Positions 22,501-33,768 of a stretch of 64,000 bases of DNA are shown here, piece after piece; positions within the stretch are counted from its first letter, which is position 1, and every line of letters starts with the position of its first letter. Source of the stretch: Thozetella sp. PMI_491 (taxonomy: Eukaryota > Ascomycota > Sordariomycetes > Chaetosphaeriales > Chaetosphaeriaceae). The position numbers and the translations under genes are program-made. Below the pieces are notes generated by a model. It worked only from the letters and a program-made list of their open reading frames with translations. It had not been told where the DNA came from and ran no database searches. The stretch is taken from contig MU270024.1 of assembly GCA_021432635.1 (NCBI GenBank), forward strand, positions 496,001 to 560,000, read 5' to 3'.

Positions 22501-25500
22501 TAGCACCATAAAAGTCACCTTATCTTCGGCAACGGCCTGTTACGGGGGGCTGTATGCCATTCTAGGCACCGAGGCAGACACAAGTGAGCCGGTGGCGGCT
22601 CTGTCGAGCACGAATGGATCACGCATTATCTCCCCCGCGGCAATGCAACCGCTGGACAACATTTTGCTACAGAAGGGCCTGGCAGTCACGGCCTCGTCTC
22701 TCGCTGCGGAACTTCAGGCCTTCAGTATTCTAGACCATGTTCCTTCAGGTTCTATCGTCATCCTTGAACAGCCGTCGTTGCCGTTAGCCGAAGCAGTCCA
22801 CCGCCTTGGTGCCAAGAGACTGAGCGAGGTCATATTACTCTCGGATACAAAACAACGCGCTGATCCAGATCTGCCCTGGACCGTGATTCCACGCCAGGCA
22901 ACTGCTAGATCCGTGATGTCCACCCTTCCGAAGTTGAAGAGTGCGAGCTTGTTCATTAACTGCACTGAGTCCTTGTCACCCTGCCGAAAGTCGCTCCTTG
23001 ACCGCGTTCTGCCTAGATCTTGCTGGAAGGCCACTCTCCAGGAGCTTGTCGCACGTAAAAGCCCAAGGGCAGCAGATCCATCCACTTTGCTATTCGAAGT
23101 CTTAACCAATCTTTCTAGAGCCATCGAGAGGTGGCCGAGTGACACCGATTCCGCAATGATTTCGAAAAGTCCTAGCTCACTGGACTTGCTTCACGACCCG
23201 GATAACGCAACATCGCTAATGATTGACTGGTCCGCCTCACCGCCTGTGCCCGCCATAGTCCAGCCAATCGACAGTTATATATCCTTTTCTCCAAACAAAA
23301 CATACATCTTGTTTGGATTGACTAGCGATCTTGGCCTGTCCATCGCCGAGTGGCTGGTTGCACATGGTGCTCGCCACGTGGCCCTGACCAGCCGCAGTCC
23401 CAAGATTGACGAAGCGTGGCTGCCCCTCATGCAAAACGCTGGGGTCGAAATGAAGGTTTTCGCTAGGTGAGTACAAGATACTTCTGTCTGTTCTAATCCC
23501 TATTTATCACGGAATTTCCTATCACCCACCGCCGTTTCTGGTATTTGTAAAGTCGACTAGACCTATAGGGGCTGCGATTCGCTAACGGAACCGCAGTGAC
23601 ATCACCAGCGAAGAGGCTCTACGCGAGGTAGTCGCCGAGATTCGCAATACAATGCCTCCCATCGGAGGAATAGCCAACGGCGCCATGGTCCTCATGGACA
23701 GTACATTCTCGGACACATCGCTAGATCAGACGCTGCGCATTCTCGCACCGAAGGTACAAGGCACCACGTATCTGGATTCGATATTTGGCAGCGAGAAACT
23801 TGATTTCTTCATCCTATTTTCATCTGTAGCCTGTCTCTCTGGAAACCAGGCTCAAGGCATATACAGCGCCGCCAATATGTTCATGACGGCCCTCGCCGCC
23901 AACCGGAGAAAGCGCGGCTTAGTGGCTTCTGTTATGCACATCGGCGCCATCTTTGGCGTTGGCTACATGAGTCGGACTTCGGGAGGGAGCGTGAACCGCA
24001 ACCTATTGGACGCGTTGTGGGCCAGCGGCGCCGACTGGCTATCCGAGCGCGATCTTCAGAACGCCTTTGGCGAGGCGGTCCTGGCCGGCCGACCCGAGCT
24101 TGGGCGTAACCCAGAATTCAGCTTCGGTTTCCGTAGTCTCAAGATTGGTCGTGACACAGCAATCGTCATGGCCAACCCTCGCTTCTCCCATCTCCTTGTG
24201 GACGATGTTACGGCGACGGGCTCCGGCGACACAGAGAGCCAACGCACCATGCCGGTCAAGGTTCGTCTACATGAGGCTCGATCGCCAGCCGCCGTGGAAC
24301 AAATTATAAGAGGTATGTGCTTCGAGACCAATGTATTTCACTGGTACTATCTCGGCATTAACTAACTTGCCGACACAGAGAGCGTTGTCGCCAAGATGAC
24401 AGCCGTATTGCAACTCGACTCCAACAAGCCCGAGGCTGAGATCCTTGCTGCCGCTCCTGAAGATCTAGGGGCTGATTCTCTCGTTACCGTCGAACTACGC
24501 AATTGGTTCGCTGGGGAGCTTCGTGTAGACGTTCCCATCCTCAAGCTTCTGGGCGGCAACACTGTCGAGGAGCTCGTCGAGTTCGCCATTGCTAACCTGT
24601 CGGCGGAGCTCATCCCTAATATGGACCCGGAAAACACAGATGGGGTGAATACTGATCCTCCGAAACCACACCTAGCCTCTGCCCCGTTGTCAGGGACTGA
24701 TAGTGCTCTGGCACAACTGGACACTCATATTCCACCGCTCGAATCGGACAGCTCAATATCTAGCTCGGATGATGACATCGGCCGGTCCATTACCTTGACA
24801 ACCCCTCAGTCAGGGATCGAGTCATTGGATGAATTAGGTGCCAAAGCCATGCTGACGGCCAGCTCTGAGTCGAAGCCAATCCTAGAGGGCATAGAAAATT
24901 CTGCGTGGAAGCCGGCAATGTCACAAGTTGTCCGCTCAGTGCCCATATCCCTGGGACAGTCACGGTTTTGGTTCCTCCACCACTACCTGAAAGACACAAC
25001 GGCCCTCAATGTATCATTCATGGCTAGGCTTGCTGGCTCCATCGATACAGGAGCCCTCGCGTCAGCAGTAGAGAAGGTAGCCTCTCTCCACGAGGCCCTA
25101 AGGACGTCATTCTCTGCCACAGATGGCGTTGCGACTCAGAGCGTTCTGGCAAAGTCCCCTTTGACCCTAGAGCTGCAGACAATTAGTGACGAGGCTGAGG
25201 CTTACCGAGCGTTGGCGTCTATCAAAGCCCATAATTACGACTTGGAACGTGGTGAGACTATGAGGATGCTTCTTCTCACGCTGGCGAGCTCTTCCACGCT
25301 TCATTATCTCGTCATCGGGTATCATCATATTAACATGGACGGCATCAGCCTTGAGGTGCTGCTCTCGGATATACAAAAAGCTTACGACGGAGAGCAGTTA
25401 TCTACACCTATTCAGTACCCCGACTTCTCCATCCGCCAGCACAAAGAGGTCAGCCAGGGCGTCATGGCACAGGAAGTAGCGTACTGGACTCGGGAGTTGA

Positions 25501-28500
25501 CGAACGCCCCGCCAACACTCCCCTTGCTCCCCTTTGCGGCCGTTACATCACGCCCTACGCTCGACGCTTACGTGTTCGAGAGCGCGTCGACAGATCTCAG
25601 CCCTAGTGTAGGGAACGCCATCCGAAAAATTACAAAGAACACGAAAACATCCATGTTTCATTTCTTCTTAGCTGTCTACGGTGTGCTTTTGCGCCGTTAT
25701 GCGGGCACTCAAGAGGTATGCATCGGCATGACAGATGCTGGCCGAGACTTTGGGCAATATGCGAAGAGCATCGGGTTCTATCTCAATCTGCTACCAATCA
25801 GACTCAGAATTGAGCAAGGGGACACGTTGGAAAAGGTTCTCGCTCTCACGCGAAGCAAGACACAGAAGGCCATGGCGAACAGCCGCCTTCCTTTTAACCA
25901 GATTCTCAAGGCTGCCACGGCCGAGCTCGCCGATACTCACAACCCGCTCTTCCAGGCTGCTATCAACTATCGGCCTGGCGTCAATACCCAGCGCACTTAT
26001 TGCGGATGCGAGGGGCAGAGCGAGGATATCGACGTGGGTGCCACAGCTCACGATCTTATGCTTGATATCGTGGAAAATCCGGGCGCCAAGATCTCGCTTC
26101 GTCTCAATGTCCAGCGAGCGTTGTACTCGCAAAAGGACGCTCAGACTCTCATGGGAAGCTATGTTGCCCTGCTCACGGAATTCTCCCGCGAGCCGCGTGC
26201 CAATGTCGACGCCCCGTCGCTCTACGGCATGTCCGTGGAGGAGGTCCAACAAACCATTCAGATTGGGAGAGGTCCAGAGAGGGCCTCTTCATGGCCAGAC
26301 ACGCTTGTACATCGCATCGATGCTATCGCACACCAGCAGCCGAACGCAGTTGCCCTCACAGACGGCCGAGGCTCCGCCATGACATACCGCGGTATGGAGA
26401 GGAGGATCCGTGCTATTACGGCAGCCATGGCGGAGGTCAACGGATTTCGTAAGGACCCCGTCGGCGTCTACTGCGAGCCGTCGTCTGACTCGGTGTGCGC
26501 CATGCTCGCTGTGATGAGGAACGGCGTGGCCTATCTCCCTCTTGACCCCCGCGCGCCGCTGCAACGTCTAGTGACGATGGCGACTAGCGCCGGCGTGAGA
26601 CTGATCCTTACGGACCATACTACGGCGAAAATGGCGCAGGAGCTCAAAACACAGGTGCCCGGGCTGGTGACGCTGACCGTTTCAGAAATGGCCCACGTCG
26701 TATCCCCAGAGGCGGCTTCCGCGCCTCTTGTCAAGGTGCGGGCGAGCGATACTGCTGTGGTGCTGTTCACCAGCGGAACCACCGGTACCCCCAAGGGTAT
26801 CGAATTGCCGCACTCGGCGTTGCTCAACTCCATCGAAGCGGCATCGGCTTCATACGGCCCGGCGTCGGCATGTGTTCTACAGCAAACCTCCATGAGCTTC
26901 GACGCATGTTTATTTCAAGTGCTCTTTGCACTTTCCTGTGGGGGGAAGCTGGTCATATTACCCCAGGACCAACGACTGGATCCCGCGGCTGCTGCTGCGA
27001 CAATCCGCGATGAGGAGGTGACCTTCACTTTGGCAACACCTTCCGAGTACAAGGCTTGGCTCCAGTACGGGCGCGAAGCCCTCGAGAAGAGCCCTGCGTG
27101 GCAGATGGCGGCACAAGGCGGCGAAATGTATTCACTTCGTGTCGCTGAGGAGCTAAGAAGCCTGCGCCTGCCGCACCTCCAACTCCTCAACATGTATGGT
27201 CCTGGTGAGGCTTCCATCTATTGCAGCCAGGACACAATGCACGTCGAAAATGAGTCCATGTGCACCCAAACAGGGCAGCCACCCCCGGTCGGCCGCCCAT
27301 TGCCTAATGTATCCATATATGTTCTTGATCACGAGAACCAATTGGCACCTCGGGGAGCAGCGGGCCAGGTCTTCATAGGCGGTGCGGGCGTAGCCCGTGG
27401 CTACATCCAGAACGTGGAGCTGACGAACTCCAAGTTCGTCCCTGACCCTTTCGCGTCTCCCTTCGCAGTGTCACAAGGATGGACGCGAATGTATGCCACC
27501 GGAGACCGTGGCAGATTTCATGCGGATGGCACGCTTACGATATTGGGACGTATCGAGGGCGACACTCAAGTCAAGATCCGAGGCATGCGCACCGAGCTTG
27601 AGGAAATCGAGCGCGCGATCTTAGAGACGGCCGATGGTCTTCTCGACCAAGTCGTTGTAACTACTCGTGGAGAGTCGGCCAGTTTGTTCTTAGTGGCCCA
27701 CGGCACTCTCTCACCGATAAGTGCGGCTGCAGGGCACAGTGTCGAAGAAGTGGCTACTCGCCTGCAACAAGTGCTATCGAGACTTGCTCTCCCGTCATGG
27801 ATGCGCCCTGCTGTCATCGTGCCACTCGAGCGTCTGCCTCTCAATCTGCATGGCAAAGTCGATCGCCGAGACATAGCCTCCCTGCCGGTCGCTCCTAGTG
27901 TAGGAAAGGCTGGCAGCGGTGACTCAAAAGTCAGCTTAACAGGACCTCAGCAGAAGATGATGCAGGTGTGGGAGCACGTTTTGGGCCCTGGCGGCATCTT
28001 CACTGCTACACCTTCCCCCACCACTGAGTTCTTCCGCGTTGGCGGGACCTCTTTACAGCTCATTCAGATCCAGTCCGAGCTGCAGCAGAGGTTTGGCGTG
28101 CGAATTCCCGTTGTCGAGCTTTTCAAGAACAATACGCTAGACGCTATGTCAGCCGTTGTCTTTGGGGATGAGACCGGAGGTGTGAACAAGAACCAGAGAT
28201 TGGAGATCGACTGGGACCAAGAGACAAGCCTCCCAGAGATTCATATGGATATTCGGAGTGGAAAAGCGGCCGTGCAGCCTAGACATCCTCCGCAGGTCGT
28301 CCTCCTCACTGGTGCTACGGGTTTTGTTGGACAGGCTATCCTTTCAGCCTTGATCGCCAATGACCAGGTGCAAACGATTCACTGCCTTGCGGTCCGTGAA
28401 CCCTCCAAATTCGGTTCTTTACAGCACCACCCCAAGTTGATCATCCACCGTGGTGACCTTGCCCATAATTCCCTATCTCTTATGCCTGAAGAGCAGCAGC

Positions 28501-29336
28501 ATCTTGCCCAAACCGTCGAAATGATCATCCACAATGGCGCCGATGTCTCCTTCCTCAAGCCGTACACGAGTCTGCGCCAGCCTAACGTCCTCAGCACCCG
28601 TTTCCTCGTTGCTTTGGCAGCACCTCGCCGTATCCCAATACACTATATTTCCTCGGCCTCGGTCGGTCGATTGCTCCTGCAAGGGAACCAAGACGGTGAC
28701 ACTAGATTCCATGCCACCAGCCTCGCGCACACTCCTCCAGCTGCCCAATGGGCCGACGGTTATACAGCATCTAAGTGGGCAAGTGAGACGCTCCTTGAGC
28801 GCGCCGCCAACTCCCATCTAGCTGTGCCAGTTGTCATACACCGCCTCAGCAGCGTCACACCAAACTCCTCCGCCAGCAGCGGCGGCGAGCATCCATCGCA
28901 AGCCACGGACGTGGTTGGCAGCATGGTCCACTATAGCTGCAACCTGCGTGCCGTCCCAGACCCAAAGATGGTTAGATGGCGCGGAGCGCTGGACTTTGTC
29001 TCCGTCGGACGCGTCGCGGATGGTGTGGTGAGCTCGGCTTTCAGCCGTAAGCAAGAAATCGAGGGGATATCGCGCCCAAAGGCTCACGGGATAGATCCAC
29101 CGATCAGATTCCTGTTCCAGAGCAGCGAACAAATAGTTCCTGTTGAACGTATCAGAGAATATGTCGCCAGACGCCTAGGCATCCAGGATTCTGAGGTGAG
29201 GGTTTTACCCATGGACAAGTGGTTGGCACTGGCGCGGCAAGCGGGAATGGAGGAGCTGGTAGCTGTGTTCCTGGAAGAATCGCAGAGGCGAGCTGACCGC
29301 GAAGGCCTCGTCTTCCAAGAGCTTCTAAGCAGCTAG
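16533..29336 (+). CDS. hybrid iterative polyketide synthase / nonribosomal peptide synthetase (PKS-NRPS)
   Basis: Core enzyme, about 4073 aa in seven exons: 16533-17035, 17173-17689, 17746-20813, 20913-21133, 21228-23466, 23597-24312, 24379-29336; the total of 12222 nt stays in frame. KS: TACSSS (Cys190), EAHGTGT (His330), GHTEG (His374). AT: GHSSGE (Ser660). [12 protein letters not shown] (His989) and FLDLALQ (Asp1166). C-methyltransferase: [13 protein letters not shown] (about 1432-1445). The region about 1630-2110 lacks a recognisable NADPH site and is the usual dead [12 protein letters not shown] and [21 protein letters not shown] (Ser2455). NRPS module: C with HHINMDG (His2738), A with [13 protein letters not shown] with GGTSL (Ser3646), terminal R with TGATGFVG (about 3732) and YTASK (Tyr3883, Lys3887). 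It builds a methylated, reduced polyketide, couples it to one amino acid and probably releases an aldehyde. A start at 16557 is also possible. Enoyl reduction would come from the trans-ER at 39102-40274. Confidence 0.95.
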
Positions 29337-30425
29337 GGGTCACGGCCGGTTCCATCCAAGTCCTACACCCCGCAAGATGGGCCGGCCTGGTTTCATTACT
29401 TCGTTATCATGCTCTTGGTGCTCTTTGCCCAGTTCCTTCTTTATTACTTTATGTAGATTGGTATTAGGTGTATGAGAAAGATACCGTTGTATATTGCATT
29501 TGTATTTCCTTTGCCGTCTAAGTTATCCATCCTGAACGTTCACTATTTAGTCCGAGCTGGAGAGCCCATTTTTTTCTTTCGGGATTAGGAATCACTTGGG
29601 GCCCCTGACCTACCTATGGAAGCCCGAGACTGGACCCATATTGGCTCCTACGTAGGGATACGTAGCGTTGCCCCCGCCCCCCCCCCCCCCCCCGTTCTTG
29701 CTCCGACCAGGAGCAAGAAACAGTGATCCCCGTACGTAGGTAAGTAGCCCATAAACTAATTGCCTTCGTTCTTTAGTTCTTTTCCCTAGACGAGACCGGC
29801 CGACTAATACCTCTTTCCGTACCAAAACGGGGCATAGTCCTATCTATCCTTTACTCTTTTGCCGTGGTCAGAGCCGTCTTTGCTCCAGATCTACGTATTG
29901 TTTGCTCTTATCCCACGTACCACTAGAAATACGCTACTTCAGTGGCCCTGCCCAAGTCTTAATCGGCTGGTTGAGGCATGGCTCCACGCTGTGACTACTA
30001 GGCTACGGCACGTGTGTTTGTGTGGTGGTTCTTGTAATTTCCACATGCATCTCCTCGGATTCACTATCTATCAATCAGGTCGGTTTCCAGCAATAGACTG
30101 TGGACTTAATATAGATAGAGCTGCGATTCTGTCATGACGTTCGCTCCGAGATTCTTTGCCTATTTCGACTGACTTTCAACGATCGCTGGTCGAACGGTTG
30201 CGATCCAATCTACCCTGTCCCCTAATAACCGTTTCTGGGAATGAAAACCAGGAGTCCAGCCACTGTCTGATATTGAGAAAAAGAGGCTGTTTCGTAGCGT
30301 CTAAAATCTTCATAAATTCTATGTTCTACATCCTTCGGCCGCACTAGCACATCCGGAGACTAAGCAGCTTCCCGAACGAAACAGTGACGCATGGATTGGA
30401 GTCTCCGTAAAAAAAAAAAAAAAAA
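29337..30425. other. convergent spacer after the PKS-NRPS, with a poly-C tract
   Basis: The spacer holds the PKS-NRPS 3' region and a homopolymer of 17 C at 29677-29693 followed at once by a strong hairpin. TACGTAGG-like words recur near 29650, 29660 and 29733. A run of 17 A at 30409-30425 directly follows the stop of the minus-strand secreted-protein gene. No gene was recognised. Confidence 0.5.
29695..29719. repeat. perfect 10-bp hairpin beside a poly-C tract
   Basis: TTCTTGCTCC and GGAGCAAGAA are exact inverted repeats separated by the five bases GACCA. The stem begins one base after the poly-C tract. It lies about 360 bp beyond the PKS-NRPS stop; whether it works in transcript ending is unknown. 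Confidence 0.8.
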
Positions 30426-31262
30426 TCACTCTGCGGGAACAAATACCCCCGTTCGAATCTCTTCGTAGGCAATTGGCAGCCAGTGGTTAAACTCGATGGC
30501 CTGGTGCTGCTTCAAACTCTCTACAATATCCCGAGGAACTGCAGGCGGCAGCCACAAGGCAAGCAATATCTCAACCCCACAGGCACCGCTCTCGGTAATA
30601 TCTTTGAAGCTATAGTGAGCATCTGCAAATACCACTTCCGAGCCGTCTTGAAGCGTCGCTTCGCCTACAAACTGGTGTGGGTAGTCTGGCAACTCCTTCA
30701 ACCACGGCTTTTTGGCAACACCAGGGGCGCCGACCGGGGCATAGCGGGGAAAACCGGAGTGCGTAATGAGGTTACCCCATCCTTCCAAGCTGTCGACACT
30801 GATGGTTCCATCGGGGTTGAGAGCTGCGGATGAACCATAATGTTCTGGGTACGCCTCGAGGTTTTTATTCATGTTATCAGGCTGACCCCTCGCAAACCAG
30901 TCGAGGAACGATTCAGCAGTGAATTTTACTTTGGGGTCGCAGAAAGCCGGGGTTGCCCTTATGTGTGTCTCAGCGAGAACATGGGATGACGTGTTTGAAT
31001 TTCCGATAATGGTGTGCCAGGCGATGTTGGCTGCCTCGACATCGGGCTTGAGCAGTTCAGCCAGTGCTGAGGACCCGAGACTGTCCTTCAACTTGAGAAG
31101 TGCTCGCCGCGCGGAAACAAGCTCGAACTCGGCTACTGAGCCAGGAAGGTCAATCAACTGGATGTTAATACTCGGGTCTGTTGTCTCTGTGGCGAGCGAG
31201 TTTTGAAGGGTGGCATCTGCGGGCAGGAGGAGCGTCAATGCAATTGTAGGGAACAGCTTCAT
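30426..31262 (-). CDS. secreted protein of unknown function within the cluster
   Basis: An intronless 278-aa protein. A signal peptide is likely (MKLFPTIALTLLLPADA). The mature part shows no motif I can assign. Notable stretches are FCDPKVKFTAESFLDWFARG, GSSAALNPDGTISVDSLEGWGN, SGFPRYAPVGAPG and GACGVEILLALWLPPAVP; it has few cysteines and at least one potential N-glycosylation sequon (NTS). It is divergent from the P450, and their shared 754-bp promoter contains an exact copy of the cluster palindrome, so co-regulation with the pathway is likely. Possible roles are an uncharacterised cyclase or isomerase acting in the secretory lumen, or an unrelated passenger. I do not recognise the family well enough to choose. 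Confidence 0.75.
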   Translation of the reverse strand: MKLFPTIALTLLLPADATLQNSLATETTDPSINIQLIDLPGSVAEFELVSARRALLKLKDSLGSSALAELLKPDVEAANIAWHTIIGNSNTSSHVLAETHIRATPAFCDPKVKFTAESFLDWFARGQPDNMNKNLEAYPEHYGSSAALNPDGTISVDSLEGWGNLITHSGFPRYAPVGAPGVAKKPWLKELPDYPHQFVGEATLQDGSEVVFADAHYSFKDITESGACGVEILLALWLPPAVPRDIVESLKQHQAIEFNHWLPIAYEEIRTGVFVPAE

Positions 31263-32016
31263 CTCGGCCGAGTCAATTGAAAAACTATGTCTAGTGGTGT
31301 AGTAACAAATTTAGCTGTGCCCAGAAACAATAGTATGGCTCCTGTTGGAGATGCCTTTCACTAAATGTAGTGTACCTATTGCTGCGGCCAACGAACATCC
31401 GCGAGCGGGTTGAGGCAAATGCTACCTTGGAGCTCATAAGATTGGCCTAAGACTGCCAAAACCAGCCAATCGGAAATTAATGAAAAATCCTCTGTGCGAT
31501 TACCGTTAGGTATCCTGCAATGACATCGGCAGTGAGTCGGAAGTTCCGATCCCCCCCCGGGCGGCAGATCTGCAGCGCACAAGGTCTGTTCTGCTGACGG
31601 TTTTTGCATATCCGCGTTCGCAGCGCAATAGTGGCACGATGCCCGTACCCCGAATCCATCCTTTGCGCGGTCTCGCTCTTGCAAAATTTCTGTTTGGCTG
31701 TTATTAGGTGTTGAGGCTTGCCGAAACGGGCCCTCGCCGGGCAGCTCAAAGAAAACCCGGGGGCTTCAAGCCAGACCGATGCACCGGTGCGCTTAGATAG
31801 GTAGGTAAACAAAGGCCGGTTTGCCTGCCAGTTTAGGCCCCATGAGTCTACCACCTACGGCCGATTTGAACCACGCTATGTATTTATATACGGCAACGAA
31901 TCGCAGCTCACATATTTACTGTAGAGTATCCAGTTCCCATACACTGTTTCTCTTTTCTCGATCAATTCAGTCTGACACATCTCATATTAACCAGCGAGAC
32001 ATCGAGCCATAGAAAA
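31263..32016. promoter_or_regulatory. divergent promoter, secreted protein / P450
   Basis: This region carries TCGGAAGTTCCGA at 31537-31549, a perfect inverted repeat (TCGGAA / TTCCGA around one central G). It lies 276 bp before the secreted-protein start and 469 bp before the P450 start. A run of C (31551-31558) follows. No coding gene was seen. Confidence 0.6.
31538..31548. promoter_or_regulatory. candidate Zn2Cys6 operator, CGGAAGTTCCG, exact copy 1
   Basis: An 11-bp inverted repeat with CGG and CCG ends five bases apart, the shape bound by many Zn2Cys6 dimers. The same word recurs exactly at 37234-37244 and with one mismatch at 40592-40602, each time in a divergent promoter of the cluster. 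Confidence 0.6.
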
Positions 32017-33768
32017 ATGGCAGCCATGCCGACATTTATCGAGGCTACTTCTATCGCCGGGGGTGTGATTTTCGTTCTATATCTTCTGTATTACGTCTTA
32101 TTGCCACGGCCACTCCCCGGTATCCCGTACAACAAGCATGCGACTTCCACCTTGTTGGGAGATGTCCCCGAGATTCTGCGTCGCGGAAGAGATGAGAAAC
32201 ACATCTTCGGCTGGCTCGCCTCGCAAACGACGAAGCATCGTAGTCCTATTGTACAGGTGTTCGTCAAACCTCTTTCACGACCGTGGGTGGTAATCACAGA
32301 TCCGTTAGAATCGCAGGATATCCTATTGCGGCGAACAAAAGAGTTTGATCGAAGCCGCTTCTTTGGGGAGCTCATCGGCACTGTGCTTCCTGAGCAGCAA
32401 AACCGCCTCCTAACAAGTGACGTGCGCTTCAAGCACAACCGGAACCTCGTCAATCCGCTCATGTCTCCAAACTTTCTTAATCAAGTCAGCGGCCCTGCCG
32501 TATACAAATCTGCTTGCGCCCTCATGAAGCTGTGGCAGGTTAAATGCGACCTAGCCATGGGTCGACCATTTGCCGCCGATGATATTACGTATTGCGCGGT
32601 TGACTCTGTCCTGGCCATCTTTTTTGGTCTACCGAGTGCCGAAAGCGTCATCAACCAACGGTTCAACGATTTGTCTGGCTGGAACCCAGAGACCCCCAAG
32701 AATCCAGATGAACTCGTCCCGTTTCCTGAGGCCGCCATGCCCGAAGTCTTCGAATCAGTCCTCACACTCGCCAACTCAGTGAATACCCAGGTCTCTCCAT
32801 TACCTCGACTCACCTCTTGGGTTTTCCGCAATCTGCCCCGAATAAAGAAGCTCACAGCCATAAAAGACCAGTTTATCAGCGACAAGATTAATGAGGCTGT
32901 TCGAGATATTGAAAGCAGGGGCACTGACAACACCGCCGATCTTCATACCCGTAGTGCACTATACACGGTGCTGTTGCGGGAGAAAGAGCTCGCAGCGAAA
33001 GAAGCCAGACAGCCAGAATTTCAAAAACGAGCGATCGCCGATGAATTTTTTGGGTTCCTGCTGGCCGGCTATGACATGTCGGGCACAACCATTGACTGGG
33101 GAGTTAGGCTCCTCGCCGACCACCTGCCAGCACAAGATCGGCTACGTGCTGAACTGCGAGCCGCTATGCCCCAAGCAGCAGCGGAGAATCGTACTCCAAC
33201 ATACCAGGAACTGAATAATGTTCATTGCCCTTACTTAGACGCTACGGTTGACGAGGTGCTCCGTCACGCGAATACCGTCGCCTTTCTCGTACGCGAGACA
33301 ACGCAAGACACATCTGTTCTTGGATGCCGAATACCCGAAGGAACCGACGTGTTGCTCATGACCAATGGACCTGGTTATCTTCAGCCAAATCTGAATATAG
33401 ATGGTGGCGCGTGGAGCACAGGAACGCGTCACCAGAGCGACAAAGGCGTAACCGGGGTCTGGAACGACGACGACATAGCTGCTTTTTCTCCGGAACGTTG
33501 GCTCACGATCGACCCACAGACGGGCAAGGATCTATACAATCCCATCGCCGGACCTACGCTTTCCTTCGGTCTCGGCCCTCGCAGCTGCTTTGGTCGGAAG
33601 CTTGCGCTGTCGGCGTTGCGCATCCAACTTGCCATGACGATCTGGCACTTTGAACTGCGAGACACTCCGCCCCAACTGAGTGATTATAACATGATCAAGA
33701 GGTTTTCAACAGAAACAACACAAGCATATGTCCGTTTGCGGTCCGCTCTAGCCCGATCAGACCGATAA
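32017..33768 (+). CDS. cytochrome P450 monooxygenase
   Basis: An intronless 583-aa microsomal P450, the only P450 in the window. An N-terminal hydrophobic anchor (AGGVIFVLYLLYYVLL, residues about 14-29) is followed by the proline-rich hinge PRPLPGIP. The I-helix oxygen-activation segment is AGYDMSGTT (about 349-357), the ExxR is EVLR (Glu413, Arg416), the PERF-like segment is FSPERW and the heme-binding loop is FGLGPRSCFGRK with Cys524 as axial ligand. All key residues are present. It is longer than the usual 500-530 aa, partly through an insertion before the PERF region (NIDGGAWSTGTRHQSDKG). It probably oxidises the cyclised product of the PKS-NRPS pathway; the position is unknown. It shares its promoter with the secreted-protein gene. 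Confidence 0.93.
   Translation: MAAMPTFIEATSIAGGVIFVLYLLYYVLLPRPLPGIPYNKHATSTLLGDVPEILRRGRDEKHIFGWLASQTTKHRSPIVQVFVKPLSRPWVVITDPLESQDILLRRTKEFDRSRFFGELIGTVLPEQQNRLLTSDVRFKHNRNLVNPLMSPNFLNQVSGPAVYKSACALMKLWQVKCDLAMGRPFAADDITYCAVDSVLAIFFGLPSAESVINQRFNDLSGWNPETPKNPDELVPFPEAAMPEVFESVLTLANSVNTQVSPLPRLTSWVFRNLPRIKKLTAIKDQFISDKINEAVRDIESRGTDNTADLHTRSALYTVLLREKELAAKEARQPEFQKRAIADEFFGFLLAGYDMSGTTIDWGVRLLADHLPAQDRLRAELRAAMPQAAAENRTPTYQELNNVHCPYLDATVDEVLRHANTVAFLVRETTQDTSVLGCRIPEGTDVLLMTNGPGYLQPNLNIDGGAWSTGTRHQSDKGVTGVWNDDDIAAFSPERWLTIDPQTGKDLYNPIAGPTLSFGLGPRSCFGRKLALSALRIQLAMTIWHFELRDTPPQLSDYNMIKRFSTETTQAYVRLRSALARSDR

Noticed and set aside
28300-29250. Terminal domain as a Dieckmann cyclase giving a tetramic acid
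   Set aside because: The TGATGFVG and YxxxK residues of an active SDR-type reductase are present; reductive release is favoured, though not proved.
24790-29355. Many antisense frames inside the PKS-NRPS (for example 28818-29132 and 26531-26893)
   Set aside because: They overlap strongly conserved C, A and R domain coding sequence and show no domain of their own; they are shadows of the sense frame.
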